From: Propionibacteriaceae bacterium
GTDB lineage: Bacteria > Actinomycetota > Actinomycetes > Propionibacteriales > Propionibacteriaceae
Assembly (NCBI GenBank): GCA_021323255.1
Contig: JAJTCL010000120.1
Span: 1-8,548, forward strand
DNA: 8,548 bases
Direction: 5' to 3'
Shown: positions 1 to 6,942 of the stretch, piece after piece
Layout: every line of letters starts with the position of its first letter
How positions within the stretch are numbered: the stretch's first letter is position 1
The notes under the pieces: generated by a model
What the model saw: the letters and a program-made list of their open reading frames with translations, nothing else
Databases searched by the model: none
What the model was told of the DNA's origin: nothing
Translations under genes and position numbers: made by a program

Positions 1-206
1 TCTCAGTGATTACCAGTGGGATTGCTCTGTCAGCACACTTCGGCGACGGCCAGCTCAGACCAGCCGACGTTGCGGCCGGCATCGTCGGGGCAGTGGTCAA
101 GGACCCGATCGCTGATCAGGTGGCGTGGAGTGAGTACCTCGAGGTGGTCGCCCGCGAGCGGGCAGGCTGGTCTGAGTTCTACACCGCCTGCCGCGACGTC
201 TCGTGA
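1..206 (+). CDS. MoxR-type AAA+ ATPase, C-terminal fragment
   Basis: The reading frame is open to the left edge of the window and ends with TGA at 204-206, so only about the last 67 residues are visible. The GTG at position 6 is internal, not a start. The visible part reads as an alpha-helical lid or C-terminal segment, with SGIALSAHFGDGQLRPADVA, then AGIVGAVVKDP, an EYLEVVARER stretch and a final WSEFYTACRDVS. I recognise this as the C-terminus of the MoxR-like AAA ATPases that stand immediately upstream of DUF5682 genes in actinobacteria. The Walker A and B motifs would lie outside the window, so the ATPase identity rests on recall of the family and on the VWA gene two positions downstream. 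MoxR ATPases use ATP to remodel or activate partner proteins, usually together with a VWA protein. The last codons overlap the next gene by four bases (GTGA), indicating translational coupling. Confidence 0.7.
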   Translation, partial: SVITSGIALSAHFGDGQLRPADVAAGIVGAVVKDPIADQVAWSEYLEVVARERAGWSEFYTACRDVS

Positions 207-2629
207 CCTCCACGCTCTCCACCCCTGCGGTCGACGATCATGATGTCGACCGAGAGCTCGATCGTGCTGCGAGCGAGCGGCCGCCGGTCGAGGTCTTCGG
301 CATCCGCCACCATGGTCCCGGTTCAGCCCGCTCACTTGTTGCGGCACTGATCGACTATCAGCCAGATGTCGTGCTCATCGAAGGTCCTGCCGATGCCGAT
401 CCTTTGCTCCGCTGGGTGCTGGCCGATGGGATGACGCCGCCACTTGCGCTGCTGGGCTACGCCGCGGATCGTCCTCAGACAGCAGCGTTCTGGCCGTACG
501 CGGTCTTCTCTCCGGAGTGGCAAGCCATGAGGTACGGGCTGCGCCGTGATGTCGAGGTTGCCTTCTGCGACCTTCCGGCCGCCGCGGTACTCACCCGGTG
601 GCCGCGGGAGGTGGTGCACAACGAAGATGATGATGTTGATCAGGTACCGACGGCTGATGAGCCAGCTGAGACGCTCCCACCAATCTCCCTCGAGCATCAT
701 GATCCGCTGGCAGTGCTAGCGCAGGCCGGCGGCTACGACGATCCGGAGCGGTGGTGGGACGATCTTGTGGAGTCGCGGCTGGATTCGTCCTCGCCCTTCC
801 CGATGATCACCGAGGCGATGGGGGAGTTGCGGATGATCATGGGCCAAGACGGCCGCTATGCGGAGCGGGAGGCCCGGCGTGAGGCATACATGCGGCAGCG
901 GATCCGGGCCGCTCTGAAGCGCGGTCGGGAACGCGTGGCAGTGGTCTGCGGCGCCTGGCACGCGCCCACGCTACGGTGGCCATTGCCGCCGGCGGCCGCC
1001 GATGTGCGGACACTGCGTGGCATGCCGCGACGCAAGATCATCTTGACTTGGGTGCCATGGACCCATCAGCGTCTTGCCTCCATTACCGGCTACGGCGCCG
1101 GCGTCGCATCGCCCGGCTGGTATCACCATCTTTGGGTCGCGCCAGATCGGCCGATCGTGCGTTGGCTAGCCCGGGTCGCCGCAGCCCTACGCACCCGCGA
1201 TCTTCCGGTGTCCAGCGCTCACGTCATCGAGGCCGTCCGACTGGCTGAGACGTTGGCCAGCCTGCGCGGCCGACCGCTGGCCGGTTTGACCGAGGTCACT
1301 GAGGCGACGCGAGCAGTGTTGTGTGATGGTGACGAACTGGCAGTGCGCTACATCACTGACCATCTCGTCGTCGGGCAAGCCCTCGGCTCGGTCAACGAAG
1401 ATGTGCCCACTGTTCCGCTGGAGGCCGACCTGGTCCGTACCTGCCGCACACTGCGGGTCAGGCGTGAGGCGGCAGTCCGGTTTCATGATCTGGATCTGCG
1501 AAGGCCGATCGATCAAGCTCGATCCCAACTGTTCCATCGGCTGCGTTTGCTTGGCCTCGGATGGATCGTGCCGGCCGAGAGCGGCGTGCAGAGTCAAGGC
1601 ACGTTCCGCGAGACCTGGGAGTCGCGGTGGGAGCCCGAGTATTCGGTGGCCATCGTCGAGGCGTCTGTCTGGGGAACGACTGTGGCATCGGCTGCAACTG
1701 CACGGGTGCAGAAGATCATCGACGAAGGCTCGTTGGTTGAGTTGACCTCAGCCGTCGAACGCTGTCTGCTCGCCGAACTGCCTCGGGCACTTGATCAACT
1801 GCTGGCAACGCTTGCTAACAAGGCTGCGTTGGACGCTGACGTTGTGCATCTGATGGACGCGCTGCCGGCGCTGGCTCGAGCACAGCGCTACGGCGACGTA
1901 CGCAAGACCGACACCCGAGCGCTGCGCAGGGTGAGTGAAGTGCTGGTGGTCCGGATCTGCGCAGGTCTGCGACAAGCTGTCGCAAGTCTCGATGCCGAGA
2001 ACGCCGCCGCCATGCGGCGGCGTATTGATGCGGTCAATGCCGCCATCGTGCTGCTCAGCGAGTCGGCGGACGATGTCGATAACGTGCCCGATGAGCCCGT
2101 CGAAGCGCGCCCTTCGACAAGCCCAGGGCGCAGGCATTCGGAATCCTCGAGGCGGCCCGACCCTCGTACCCGTTGGCTGCAGACGTTGGTCACCATGATC
2201 GACCGAACTGATGTGCATGGTCTGCTGCTGGGTCGCGTCGTGCGGTTGCTGTTGGACGCTGACGAGCTCATCGATGTTCCGGTGAGGCTGGAACGGGCGC
2301 TGTCCGCTGGAGTTCCGGCCGCAGACAAGGCAGCTTGGGTGGATGGCTTCTTCACCGACGGCGCGCTGCTCCTGATTCACGATGCCGAGTTGCGCCGACT
2401 GCTGGATGAATGGGTCAACCAGCTGGACGAGGTGCAGTTCGTCGACATGTTGCCGCTGCTGCGCCGGACCTTCGGCACTTTTGCTCCCGCGGAACGTCAA
2501 GCTATTGCAGAACGAATCGCGCTCGGCACGAAGGATCGTGATCGTCAGCCTCCCGAAGAGGTTGATCTCGAATTGGCGGCGCGGGCTCTGGCTACCGTCG
2601 ATCTCATACTGGGTGAGCGTCATGACTGA
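203..2629 (+). CDS. DUF5682-type protein, MoxR/VWA operon partner
   Basis: An 808-residue protein starting at GTG 203, which overlaps the upstream stop by four bases; no good Shine-Dalgarno precedes it, as expected for a coupled start. No signal peptide or membrane segment is evident, so it is probably cytoplasmic. The N-terminal third has a conserved-looking core: GIRHHGPGSAR (residues 33-43), LIEGP (58-62), an Arg-rich helix EREARREAYMRQRIR before residue 240, and VVCGAWH (247-253). The order of these motifs resembles the TraB/ChaN/EreA superfamily, whose members carry a Gly-x-x-His near the N-terminus and a later Gly-x-x-His after an Arg-rich helix; this link is my inference. The rest is mostly helical with no domain I can name. 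Residues about 620-660 form a low-complexity linker containing a repeat-like element, followed by a C-terminal helical block with WVDGFF, LLDEWVNQL and LPLLRRTFGTF. Its setting between MoxR and VWA genes suggests it is their substrate, adaptor or effector. The biochemical function is unknown. Confidence 0.85.
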   Translation: MTSTLSTPAVDDHDVDRELDRAASERPPVEVFGIRHHGPGSARSLVAALIDYQPDVVLIEGPADADPLLRWVLADGMTPPLALLGYAADRPQTAAFWPYAVFSPEWQAMRYGLRRDVEVAFCDLPAAAVLTRWPREVVHNEDDDVDQVPTADEPAETLPPISLEHHDPLAVLAQAGGYDDPERWWDDLVESRLDSSSPFPMITEAMGELRMIMGQDGRYAEREARREAYMRQRIRAALKRGRERVAVVCGAWHAPTLRWPLPPAAADVRTLRGMPRRKIILTWVPWTHQRLASITGYGAGVASPGWYHHLWVAPDRPIVRWLARVAAALRTRDLPVSSAHVIEAVRLAETLASLRGRPLAGLTEVTEATRAVLCDGDELAVRYITDHLVVGQALGSVNEDVPTVPLEADLVRTCRTLRVRREAAVRFHDLDLRRPIDQARSQLFHRLRLLGLGWIVPAESGVQSQGTFRETWESRWEPEYSVAIVEASVWGTTVASAATARVQKIIDEGSLVELTSAVERCLLAELPRALDQLLATLANKAALDADVVHLMDALPALARAQRYGDVRKTDTRALRRVSEVLVVRICAGLRQAVASLDAENAAAMRRRIDAVNAAIVLLSESADDVDNVPDEPVEARPSTSPGRRHSESSRRPDPRTRWLQTLVTMIDRTDVHGLLLGRVVRLLLDADELIDVPVRLERALSAGVPAADKAAWVDGFFTDGALLLIHDAELRRLLDEWVNQLDEVQFVDMLPLLRRTFGTFAPAERQAIAERIALGTKDRDRQPPEEVDLELAARALATVDLILGERHD
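2107..2131. repeat. Short palindromic repeat-like element in the DUF5682 linker
   Basis: An inverted repeat with 7-base arms (GCGCCCT at 2107-2113 and AGGGCGC at 2125-2131) surrounds an 11-base loop containing TCGACAAGCCC. The core CCCTTCGACAAGCCCAGGG closely resembles a dispersed actinobacterial element whose usual core I recall as CCCTTCGACAAGCTCAGGG, which is commonly found between genes. Here it lies in frame inside the coding region and contributes residues about 635-643 (ARPSTSPGR) to an acidic or charged linker. The resemblance is from memory and has not been searched. Confidence 0.45.
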
Positions 2630-3845
2630 GACCGGGCGAAATGAGCTCCAGACCAGACTGCGGCGCTGGCGGCTGATGCTCGGAGAAGCGTCCGCAGCTG
2701 AGCTCGACACCGACCTGAGTCGGGCGGAGCAGAGGATGGACGGCGCGCTTGCCGCACTCTACGACTCGACCGAGCAGGATAGCGCCGAGGAGCCGCGACG
2801 CTCCGGCGGCCTGGGCTCATCAGCCCCGCGGGTAGCCCGCTGGCTGGGTGACATCCGGGCCTACTTCCCGACCAGCGTGGTCCAGGTCATGCAGCGGGAT
2901 GCTATCGATCGGTTGCAGCTCACCTCCATGTTGCTGGAGCCGGAGCTGCTGGATTCCATCCAGCCGGATGTTCATTTAGTCGGCTCTCTGGTGAGTCTCA
3001 GTCACGTCATGCCCGACTCCACCAAGCGCACCGCGCGCCTCGTGGTCGGCCAGGTGGTCGCGGAGATCGAACGACGGATCGCGAACAAGACTCGCGCTGC
3101 CGTCACCGGAGCCGTCAGCCGAGCCAGCCGGACGCGCCGACCGCGGCCACAAGACATCGACTGGAACTTGACGATTCGCCGCAACCTCGACCACTACCTA
3201 CCTGAGCAGCGCACCATCGTGCCGGAGCGACTGGTGGGCCACGGCCGGGGCGCGAACGCCATCGTGAAGGAGGTGGTGGTCGCGATTGACCAGTCCGGAT
3301 CGATGGCGGAATCGGTGGTCTACGCGGCGGTTTTTGGTGCCACCCTGGCATCCGTCAGGTCGATGAAGACCTCTGTAGTGGCCTTCGATACCGAGGTCGC
3401 CGATCTCACCGACAAGCTGTCCGATCCGGTCGATGTCCTGTTTGGTTGCCAGCTCGGTGGCGGCACCGACATCAACCGGGCACTTGCGTACTGCCAGCGG
3501 CTGATCACCCGACCGACCGAGTCGGTTCTGGTGCTGATCTCCGATCTCTACGAAGGTGGTATCGCCGAGGAGATGCTGCGCCGGGTCGCCGCCTTGCTGC
3601 GGGCTGGGGTGACGGTGATCGCCCTGCTTGCCTTGTCGGATTCGGGATCGCCGGCCTACGACCACGAACATGCGGCGGCCTTGGCGGCGCTTGGAGTGCC
3701 GACCTTTGCGTGCACCCCGGACCATTTTCCGGAGCTGCTCGCTGTAGCCATCAGCAAGGGTGACGTCGCTCGATGGGCTGCCACGGTTGCCAGTGAGGCC
3801 GCCACACCCAGCCCAGCTCCGATGGCAAACCACGATCATGGCTGA
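2622..3845 (+). CDS. VWA-domain (CoxE-like) MoxR partner protein
   Basis: A 407-residue protein. I chose ATG 2622 because it overlaps the DUF5682 stop by eight bases and has GGTGAG just upstream at 2612-2617. The same frame is open back to 2382, but that extension would run deep into the DUF5682 gene and reads as a shadow. The N-terminal half contains WLGDIRAYFPTSVVQVMQRD (from residue 74) and a D-W-N-L-T-I-R-R-N-L segment near 180-190, typical of the CoxE/YehP-like region ahead of the VWA fold. The VWA domain spans about residues 215-390 and has a complete MIDAS site: DQSGS (Asp223, Ser225, Ser227), Thr282 in GGGTD, and Asp308 in ISDLYEGG. It should therefore bind a divalent metal and, through it, an acidic residue of a partner. 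Proteins of this kind work with MoxR ATPases as target-recognition or co-chaperone subunits. No signal peptide is seen. It overlaps the downstream alkC-like gene by eight bases. Confidence 0.88.
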   Translation: MTETGRNELQTRLRRWRLMLGEASAAELDTDLSRAEQRMDGALAALYDSTEQDSAEEPRRSGGLGSSAPRVARWLGDIRAYFPTSVVQVMQRDAIDRLQLTSMLLEPELLDSIQPDVHLVGSLVSLSHVMPDSTKRTARLVVGQVVAEIERRIANKTRAAVTGAVSRASRTRRPRPQDIDWNLTIRRNLDHYLPEQRTIVPERLVGHGRGANAIVKEVVVAIDQSGSMAESVVYAAVFGATLASVRSMKTSVVAFDTEVADLTDKLSDPVDVLFGCQLGGGTDINRALAYCQRLITRPTESVLVLISDLYEGGIAEEMLRRVAALLRAGVTVIALLALSDSGSPAYDHEHAAALAALGVPTFACTPDHFPELLAVAISKGDVARWAATVASEAATPSPAPMANHDHG

Positions 3846-4971
3846 GCCGCTGAAGAATTTCTTCGGGCCGGAGGTGCCAGCCAGGATCGCTCGAATGATC
3901 AAAGAGGTCGACAGCACCTTCGACGAGGATGCTTTCCTGACCGACGCGCTCATTGGCTACCAGGAGCTGGAGCTCACCCCGCGTGCCTGGCAGATTGCCC
4001 ATGCGCTTGGCCGTCATCTGCCGCAGGACTACGAACGGGCGATTGAGATCCTGCTTGCATCGCTTGGGCCCAAGCTCGAAGCGGCCGAACTCACCGGCAT
4101 GGACGTGTTCATTTACCTGCCACATGTGTTCTACGTAGCGAAGTTCGGCGTTGATCACTTCGAGGCGTCAATGCGCGCCCAATACGAACTGACGCAGCGG
4201 TTTACAGCGGAATACAGCATCCGCGGCTTCCTCGAGCGATACCCGGAGCGGACGCTCGACCGGCTACGGGACTGGGCAGGCGACTCGAACGTCCATGTAC
4301 GGCGGCTGGTTTCGGAGGGGACCCGGCCACGGCTGCCCTGGGCGCCACGGCTGCGTGCCTTTCAAGACGATCCGCAACCTGTGCTCCAGCTGCTCGAGCT
4401 CCTCAAGGACGATCCTGAGCTTTACGTTCGCCGGTCGGTCGCCAACAATCTGAACGACATCGGGAAGGACAACCCGACGGCTCTCATCGAGACCTGCCGG
4501 CAATGGCTGAGCGGCGCCACTGCGGAGCGGACCTGGTTGATCCGGCACGCCCTTCGTTCCGCGGTGAAGCGAGGTGAGCCCGCCGCGCTGGAGGTCCTTG
4601 GTTTCGTTCCGGCGACTGGGGTCGAGGTGCGTGACATTCACCTTGCGCCCGCGGTGGCCTCGATTGGCGAGTCCGTTACCTTCACCGTTGAGCTCGCTAA
4701 CGAAAGCTCAACGGCACAGCAGTTGCTGGTCGATCTTCGCGTGCACTTCGTCAAGGCGAACGGACGGCCGAGCCCGAAGGTCTTCGTACTGAAGGAGCTG
4801 GAAGTTGAGCCAGGCGGGTCCGCGCGGCTCACAAAGACGATCTCCCTAGCCCAACACACAACTCGCACCCACTATCCGGGAAAGCATCGCGTCGAAGTGG
4901 TCGTGAATGGTCGGGTGATCGGGAGCGGTGCATTCGATGTCGTGGTTGAGAGCCGCATCCCCACTTCGTGA
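3838..4971 (+). CDS. alkC: AlkC-type DNA alkylation repair glycosylase with Ig-like domain
   Basis: A 377-residue protein starting at ATG 3838 with the canonical AlkC opening MAEPLKNFFGPEVPARIA; the frame is open upstream to 3760, but that part lies inside the VWA gene. Residues 1-255 form an alpha-helical HEAT-like repeat array. Strongly AlkC-like stretches include FYLPHVFYV-type sequence near residue 95, a QYELTQRFTAEYSIR segment, SEGTRPRLPWAPRLRAF (159-175) and YVRRSVANNLNDIGKD (196-211). From about residue 262 the sequence becomes beta-rich (VEVRDIHLAPAVASIGESVTFTVEL onward) and matches the immunoglobulin-like domain of the Ig-bearing AlkC form. Structurally characterised AlkC excises N3-methyladenine, and also N3-methylcytosine and N1-methyladenine, without flipping the base, and uses both domains to bend DNA. 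The eight-base overlap with the VWA gene places it in the MoxR operon. I did not assign individual catalytic residues. Confidence 0.9.
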   Translation: MAEPLKNFFGPEVPARIARMIKEVDSTFDEDAFLTDALIGYQELELTPRAWQIAHALGRHLPQDYERAIEILLASLGPKLEAAELTGMDVFIYLPHVFYVAKFGVDHFEASMRAQYELTQRFTAEYSIRGFLERYPERTLDRLRDWAGDSNVHVRRLVSEGTRPRLPWAPRLRAFQDDPQPVLQLLELLKDDPELYVRRSVANNLNDIGKDNPTALIETCRQWLSGATAERTWLIRHALRSAVKRGEPAALEVLGFVPATGVEVRDIHLAPAVASIGESVTFTVELANESSTAQQLLVDLRVHFVKANGRPSPKVFVLKELEVEPGGSARLTKTISLAQHTTRTHYPGKHRVEVVVNGRVIGSGAFDVVVESRIPTS

Positions 4972-5046
4972 TCATCAAAGGAGTCGCTGCTGGCGGCGCG
5001 GCCACCTCGGCTGAGCTTCTGAGCCGCCGTCTGCCACCTGAACCGT

Positions 5047-5052
5047 GAGAGG
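5047..5052 (+). promoter_or_regulatory. Ribosome-binding site for the malic enzyme gene
   Basis: GAGAGG lies nine bases before GTG 5062 and supports this non-ATG start. The 90-base gap after the alkC-like stop has no obvious promoter boxes, so whether the malic enzyme gene is transcribed separately cannot be decided from the sequence. Confidence 0.55.
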
Positions 5053-5061
5053 ATCGGGTCC

Positions 5062-6483
5062 GTGACAGCGGTTCCATCCATCTCGTACTCGATTACCGTG
5101 CGGCTGGAGGTTCCGGCGGGCGGCGCCTCGGTCAGCCAGTTGACGACTGCTGTGGAGCAGGCTGGTGGCGCTGTGACCGCTCTCGACGTCACAGCGTCGG
5201 GACCTGAGCGATTGCGGATCGATGTGACTTGCGCTGCTCGCGACACCGAGCACGCGGAACTGCTCGTCGAGGCGATGCGTGGCGTACCTGGCGTCGCGGT
5301 TGGCAAAGTCAGCGATCGCACATTCTTGATGCATCTCGGCGGCAAGATCGCGATGAACAGCAAACACCCGATCCGCAACCGTGACGATCTATCCATGATC
5401 TATACCCCCGGCGTGGCACGAGTGTGTTTGGCGATTGCGAAGAACCCCGAAGATGCCCGCCGGCTGACCATCAAGCGGAACAGCATTGCGGTAGTCACCG
5501 ACGGTTCAGCGGTGCTCGGGCTCGGCAATCTCGGCGCAGCGGCTGCACTGCCAGTGATGGAAGGCAAGGCGGCGCTGTTCAAGCGCTTCGGTGACATCGA
5601 TGCCTGGCCATTGTGTCTGGATACCCAGGATGTCGACGAGATCATCAAGGTGGTGCACGCAATCGCCCCCGGTTTTGCCGGGATCAACCTAGAGGACATC
5701 TCGGCTCCGCGCTGCTTCGAGGTTGAGCGCCGGCTGCGTGAGCAGCTGGATATCCCCGTCTTCCATGATGACCAGCACGGCACGGCGATCGTGGTGCTGG
5801 CCGCGCTGTACAACGCACTGCGGGTGGTGGACAAGCAGATCGCGGACGTACGGATTGTGATGTCGGGTGCTGGGGCGGCGGGCACAGCGGTCATCAAGCT
5901 GCTGCTCGCCGCTGGTGCACGCAACGTCATAGTCGCCGACATCGCGGGAGTCGTGCACCGAGGTCGCACCGACCTGACCGGGGAGCTGGAGTGGCTGGCC
6001 CAGAACACCAACCAACTCGACTTCACAGGCTCGCTGAAGGAAGCGGTGGTCGGCGCTGACGTCTTCATTGGGCTCTCGGCACCTGGCGTCCTCGCTATGT
6101 CCGACGTGGCGGCGATGGCGGATCGGTCGATCGTCTTCGCTTTGGCCAACCCCGAGCCGGAGGTGGATCCGGCCGAGGCCACCCGGTATGCGGCAGTCGT
6201 TGCGACAGGGCGTTCGGACTTTCCGAATCAGATCAACAATGTGCTGGCGTTCCCAGGGGTTTTCCGCGGACTGCTCGATGCGCACTCTGTCGAGATCACC
6301 TCGACCATGCTGCTGGCTGCTGCCCGCGCGCTGGCCGGGGTGGTGCATAACGATGAGCTCAACGCCGCCTACATCGTGCCAAGTGTGTTCCATGCTGAGG
6401 TGCACCACGCTGTCGCTGCGGCCGTACGCCGAGCAGCCGGAGGACCTGCCGAGTTACCGTCCGACACCGAAGTTGCTGTTTAG
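5062..6483 (+). CDS. ACT-domain malic enzyme (probably NAD-dependent)
   Basis: A 473-residue protein that oxidatively decarboxylates malate to pyruvate and CO2 with reduction of NAD(P), linking the TCA cycle to pyruvate. Residues about 5-80 form an ACT-type regulatory domain (SYSITVRLEVPAGGASVSQL, then LRIDVTCAARDTEHAELLVEAM), which suggests allosteric control by a small ligand. The catalytic part follows: SMIYTPGVA with the proton-donor Tyr114, VTDGSAVLGLGNLG, MEGKA with the general-base Lys169, the metal-binding pair in NLEDI (Glu211, Asp212) and HDDQHGTA (Asp236, Asp237). A Rossmann motif GAGAAG is at 269-274, and ALANPEPEVDP and NQINNVLAFPGVFRG lie near the end. An Asp follows the second strand of the Rossmann fold (VADIAG), which favours NAD over NADP, but this is inference. 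Start GTG 5062 is supported by GAGAGG nine bases upstream. The next gene begins three bases after the stop. Confidence 0.93.
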   Translation: MTAVPSISYSITVRLEVPAGGASVSQLTTAVEQAGGAVTALDVTASGPERLRIDVTCAARDTEHAELLVEAMRGVPGVAVGKVSDRTFLMHLGGKIAMNSKHPIRNRDDLSMIYTPGVARVCLAIAKNPEDARRLTIKRNSIAVVTDGSAVLGLGNLGAAAALPVMEGKAALFKRFGDIDAWPLCLDTQDVDEIIKVVHAIAPGFAGINLEDISAPRCFEVERRLREQLDIPVFHDDQHGTAIVVLAALYNALRVVDKQIADVRIVMSGAGAAGTAVIKLLLAAGARNVIVADIAGVVHRGRTDLTGELEWLAQNTNQLDFTGSLKEAVVGADVFIGLSAPGVLAMSDVAAMADRSIVFALANPEPEVDPAEATRYAAVVATGRSDFPNQINNVLAFPGVFRGLLDAHSVEITSTMLLAAARALAGVVHNDELNAAYIVPSVFHAEVHHAVAAAVRRAAGGPAELPSDTEVAV

Positions 6484-6486
6484 GCC

Positions 6487-6942
6487 ATGTCGTACCCCGC
6501 CCCGCCCGATCAGCAGCACGTCTCGTCGCTGCATGGCTGGCATCTCGCCGCTGGAGGGGCAGTTGTTGCTGTGTTGTTGCAGCTATGGGGGCTCTATCGG
6601 GTCACGGGTCCACCGCAGCCGTCGTGGATTCCCAATGCCGACAAACTTGCACACGCCATAGGCTTTGCAGTCCCGGTGATGTTGATCTTGCTGGCGGTGG
6701 CGCTGCGCCCTCCGCTGCGCTCGCAGTGGCCCACTCGCGGGATCACTGCGCTGGTGGTTGGGGTTTTTGGGGTGCATGCCGTCGTCAGCGAGCTGATCCA
6801 GCACGTGTGGTACCAACATCGGACGGGCGATCTGCTCGATGTGGTTGCGGACTGGGTCGGAATCGCGGCCGCGGTAGTGCTGGTTCGGGTGATGGTGCTG
6901 CGGGGCTCCCGCAGCACCTACCGGGGGCTTGCCCCCTCATGA
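6487..6942 (+). CDS. VanZ-like small membrane protein
   Basis: A 151-residue integral membrane protein beginning three bases after the malic enzyme stop. Four hydrophobic segments are visible at about residues 19-37, 55-73, 85-101 and 119-137. The family pattern is present: DKLAHAIGF (52-60) before the second segment, SELIQ (101-105), then Arg112 and a D-V-V-A-D-W-V-G stretch (118-125), in place of the commoner D-x-x-x-N-x-x-G. VanZ-like proteins take their name from the teicoplanin-resistance gene vanZ, but most family members have no known role and nothing here indicates antibiotic resistance. The last 14 residues (RGSRSTYRGLAPS region) are encoded by two GC-rich hairpins and may not be under protein-level selection. 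The stop overlaps the yqgE start by four bases (ATGA). Confidence 0.75.
   Translation: MSYPAPPDQQHVSSLHGWHLAAGGAVVAVLLQLWGLYRVTGPPQPSWIPNADKLAHAIGFAVPVMLILLAVALRPPLRSQWPTRGITALVVGVFGVHAVVSELIQHVWYQHRTGDLLDVVADWVGIAAAVVLVRVMVLRGSRSTYRGLAPS
6894..6936. repeat. Tandem GC-rich hairpins at the VanZ-like/yqgE junction
   Basis: Two inverted repeats lie back to back. The first has perfect 11-base arms (GGTGCTGCGGG at 6894-6904 and CCCGCAGCACC at 6908-6918) and a three-base loop. The second has six-base arms (GGGGGC at 6923-6928, GCCCCC at 6931-6936) around TT. Both are inside the last codons of the VanZ-like gene. The G-run of the second arm is the only Shine-Dalgarno-like sequence before ATG 6939, so folding would be expected to hide it. 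No T-run follows, so a classical intrinsic terminator is unlikely. Confidence 0.6.

Noticed and set aside
2382..2621. Upstream extension of the VWA protein to ATG 2382
   Set aside because: It lies inside the DUF5682 gene; its Cys/Arg/Ser-rich sequence looks like a frame shadow, and ATG 2622 has the better context.
1748..2710. Long minus-strand open frame of 320 codons opposite the DUF5682 gene
   Set aside because: It mirrors a clear coding gene, shows no recognisable domain and has the Arg/Gln/His-rich composition of GC-rich antisense shadows.
3198..3953. Minus-strand open frame of 251 codons opposite the VWA gene
   Set aside because: It covers the VWA domain in antisense and crosses into the AlkC gene; no family features.
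4992..5028. GGCGGC...GCCGCC hairpin between the AlkC and malic enzyme genes as a terminator
   Set aside because: The stem is only six bases with a 25-base interior, competes with another small stem, and is not followed by a T-run.
6585..6938. Upstream extension of YqgE into the VanZ-like gene
   Set aside because: The family signature begins after ATG 6939, and the extension is out-of-frame VanZ-like coding sequence.
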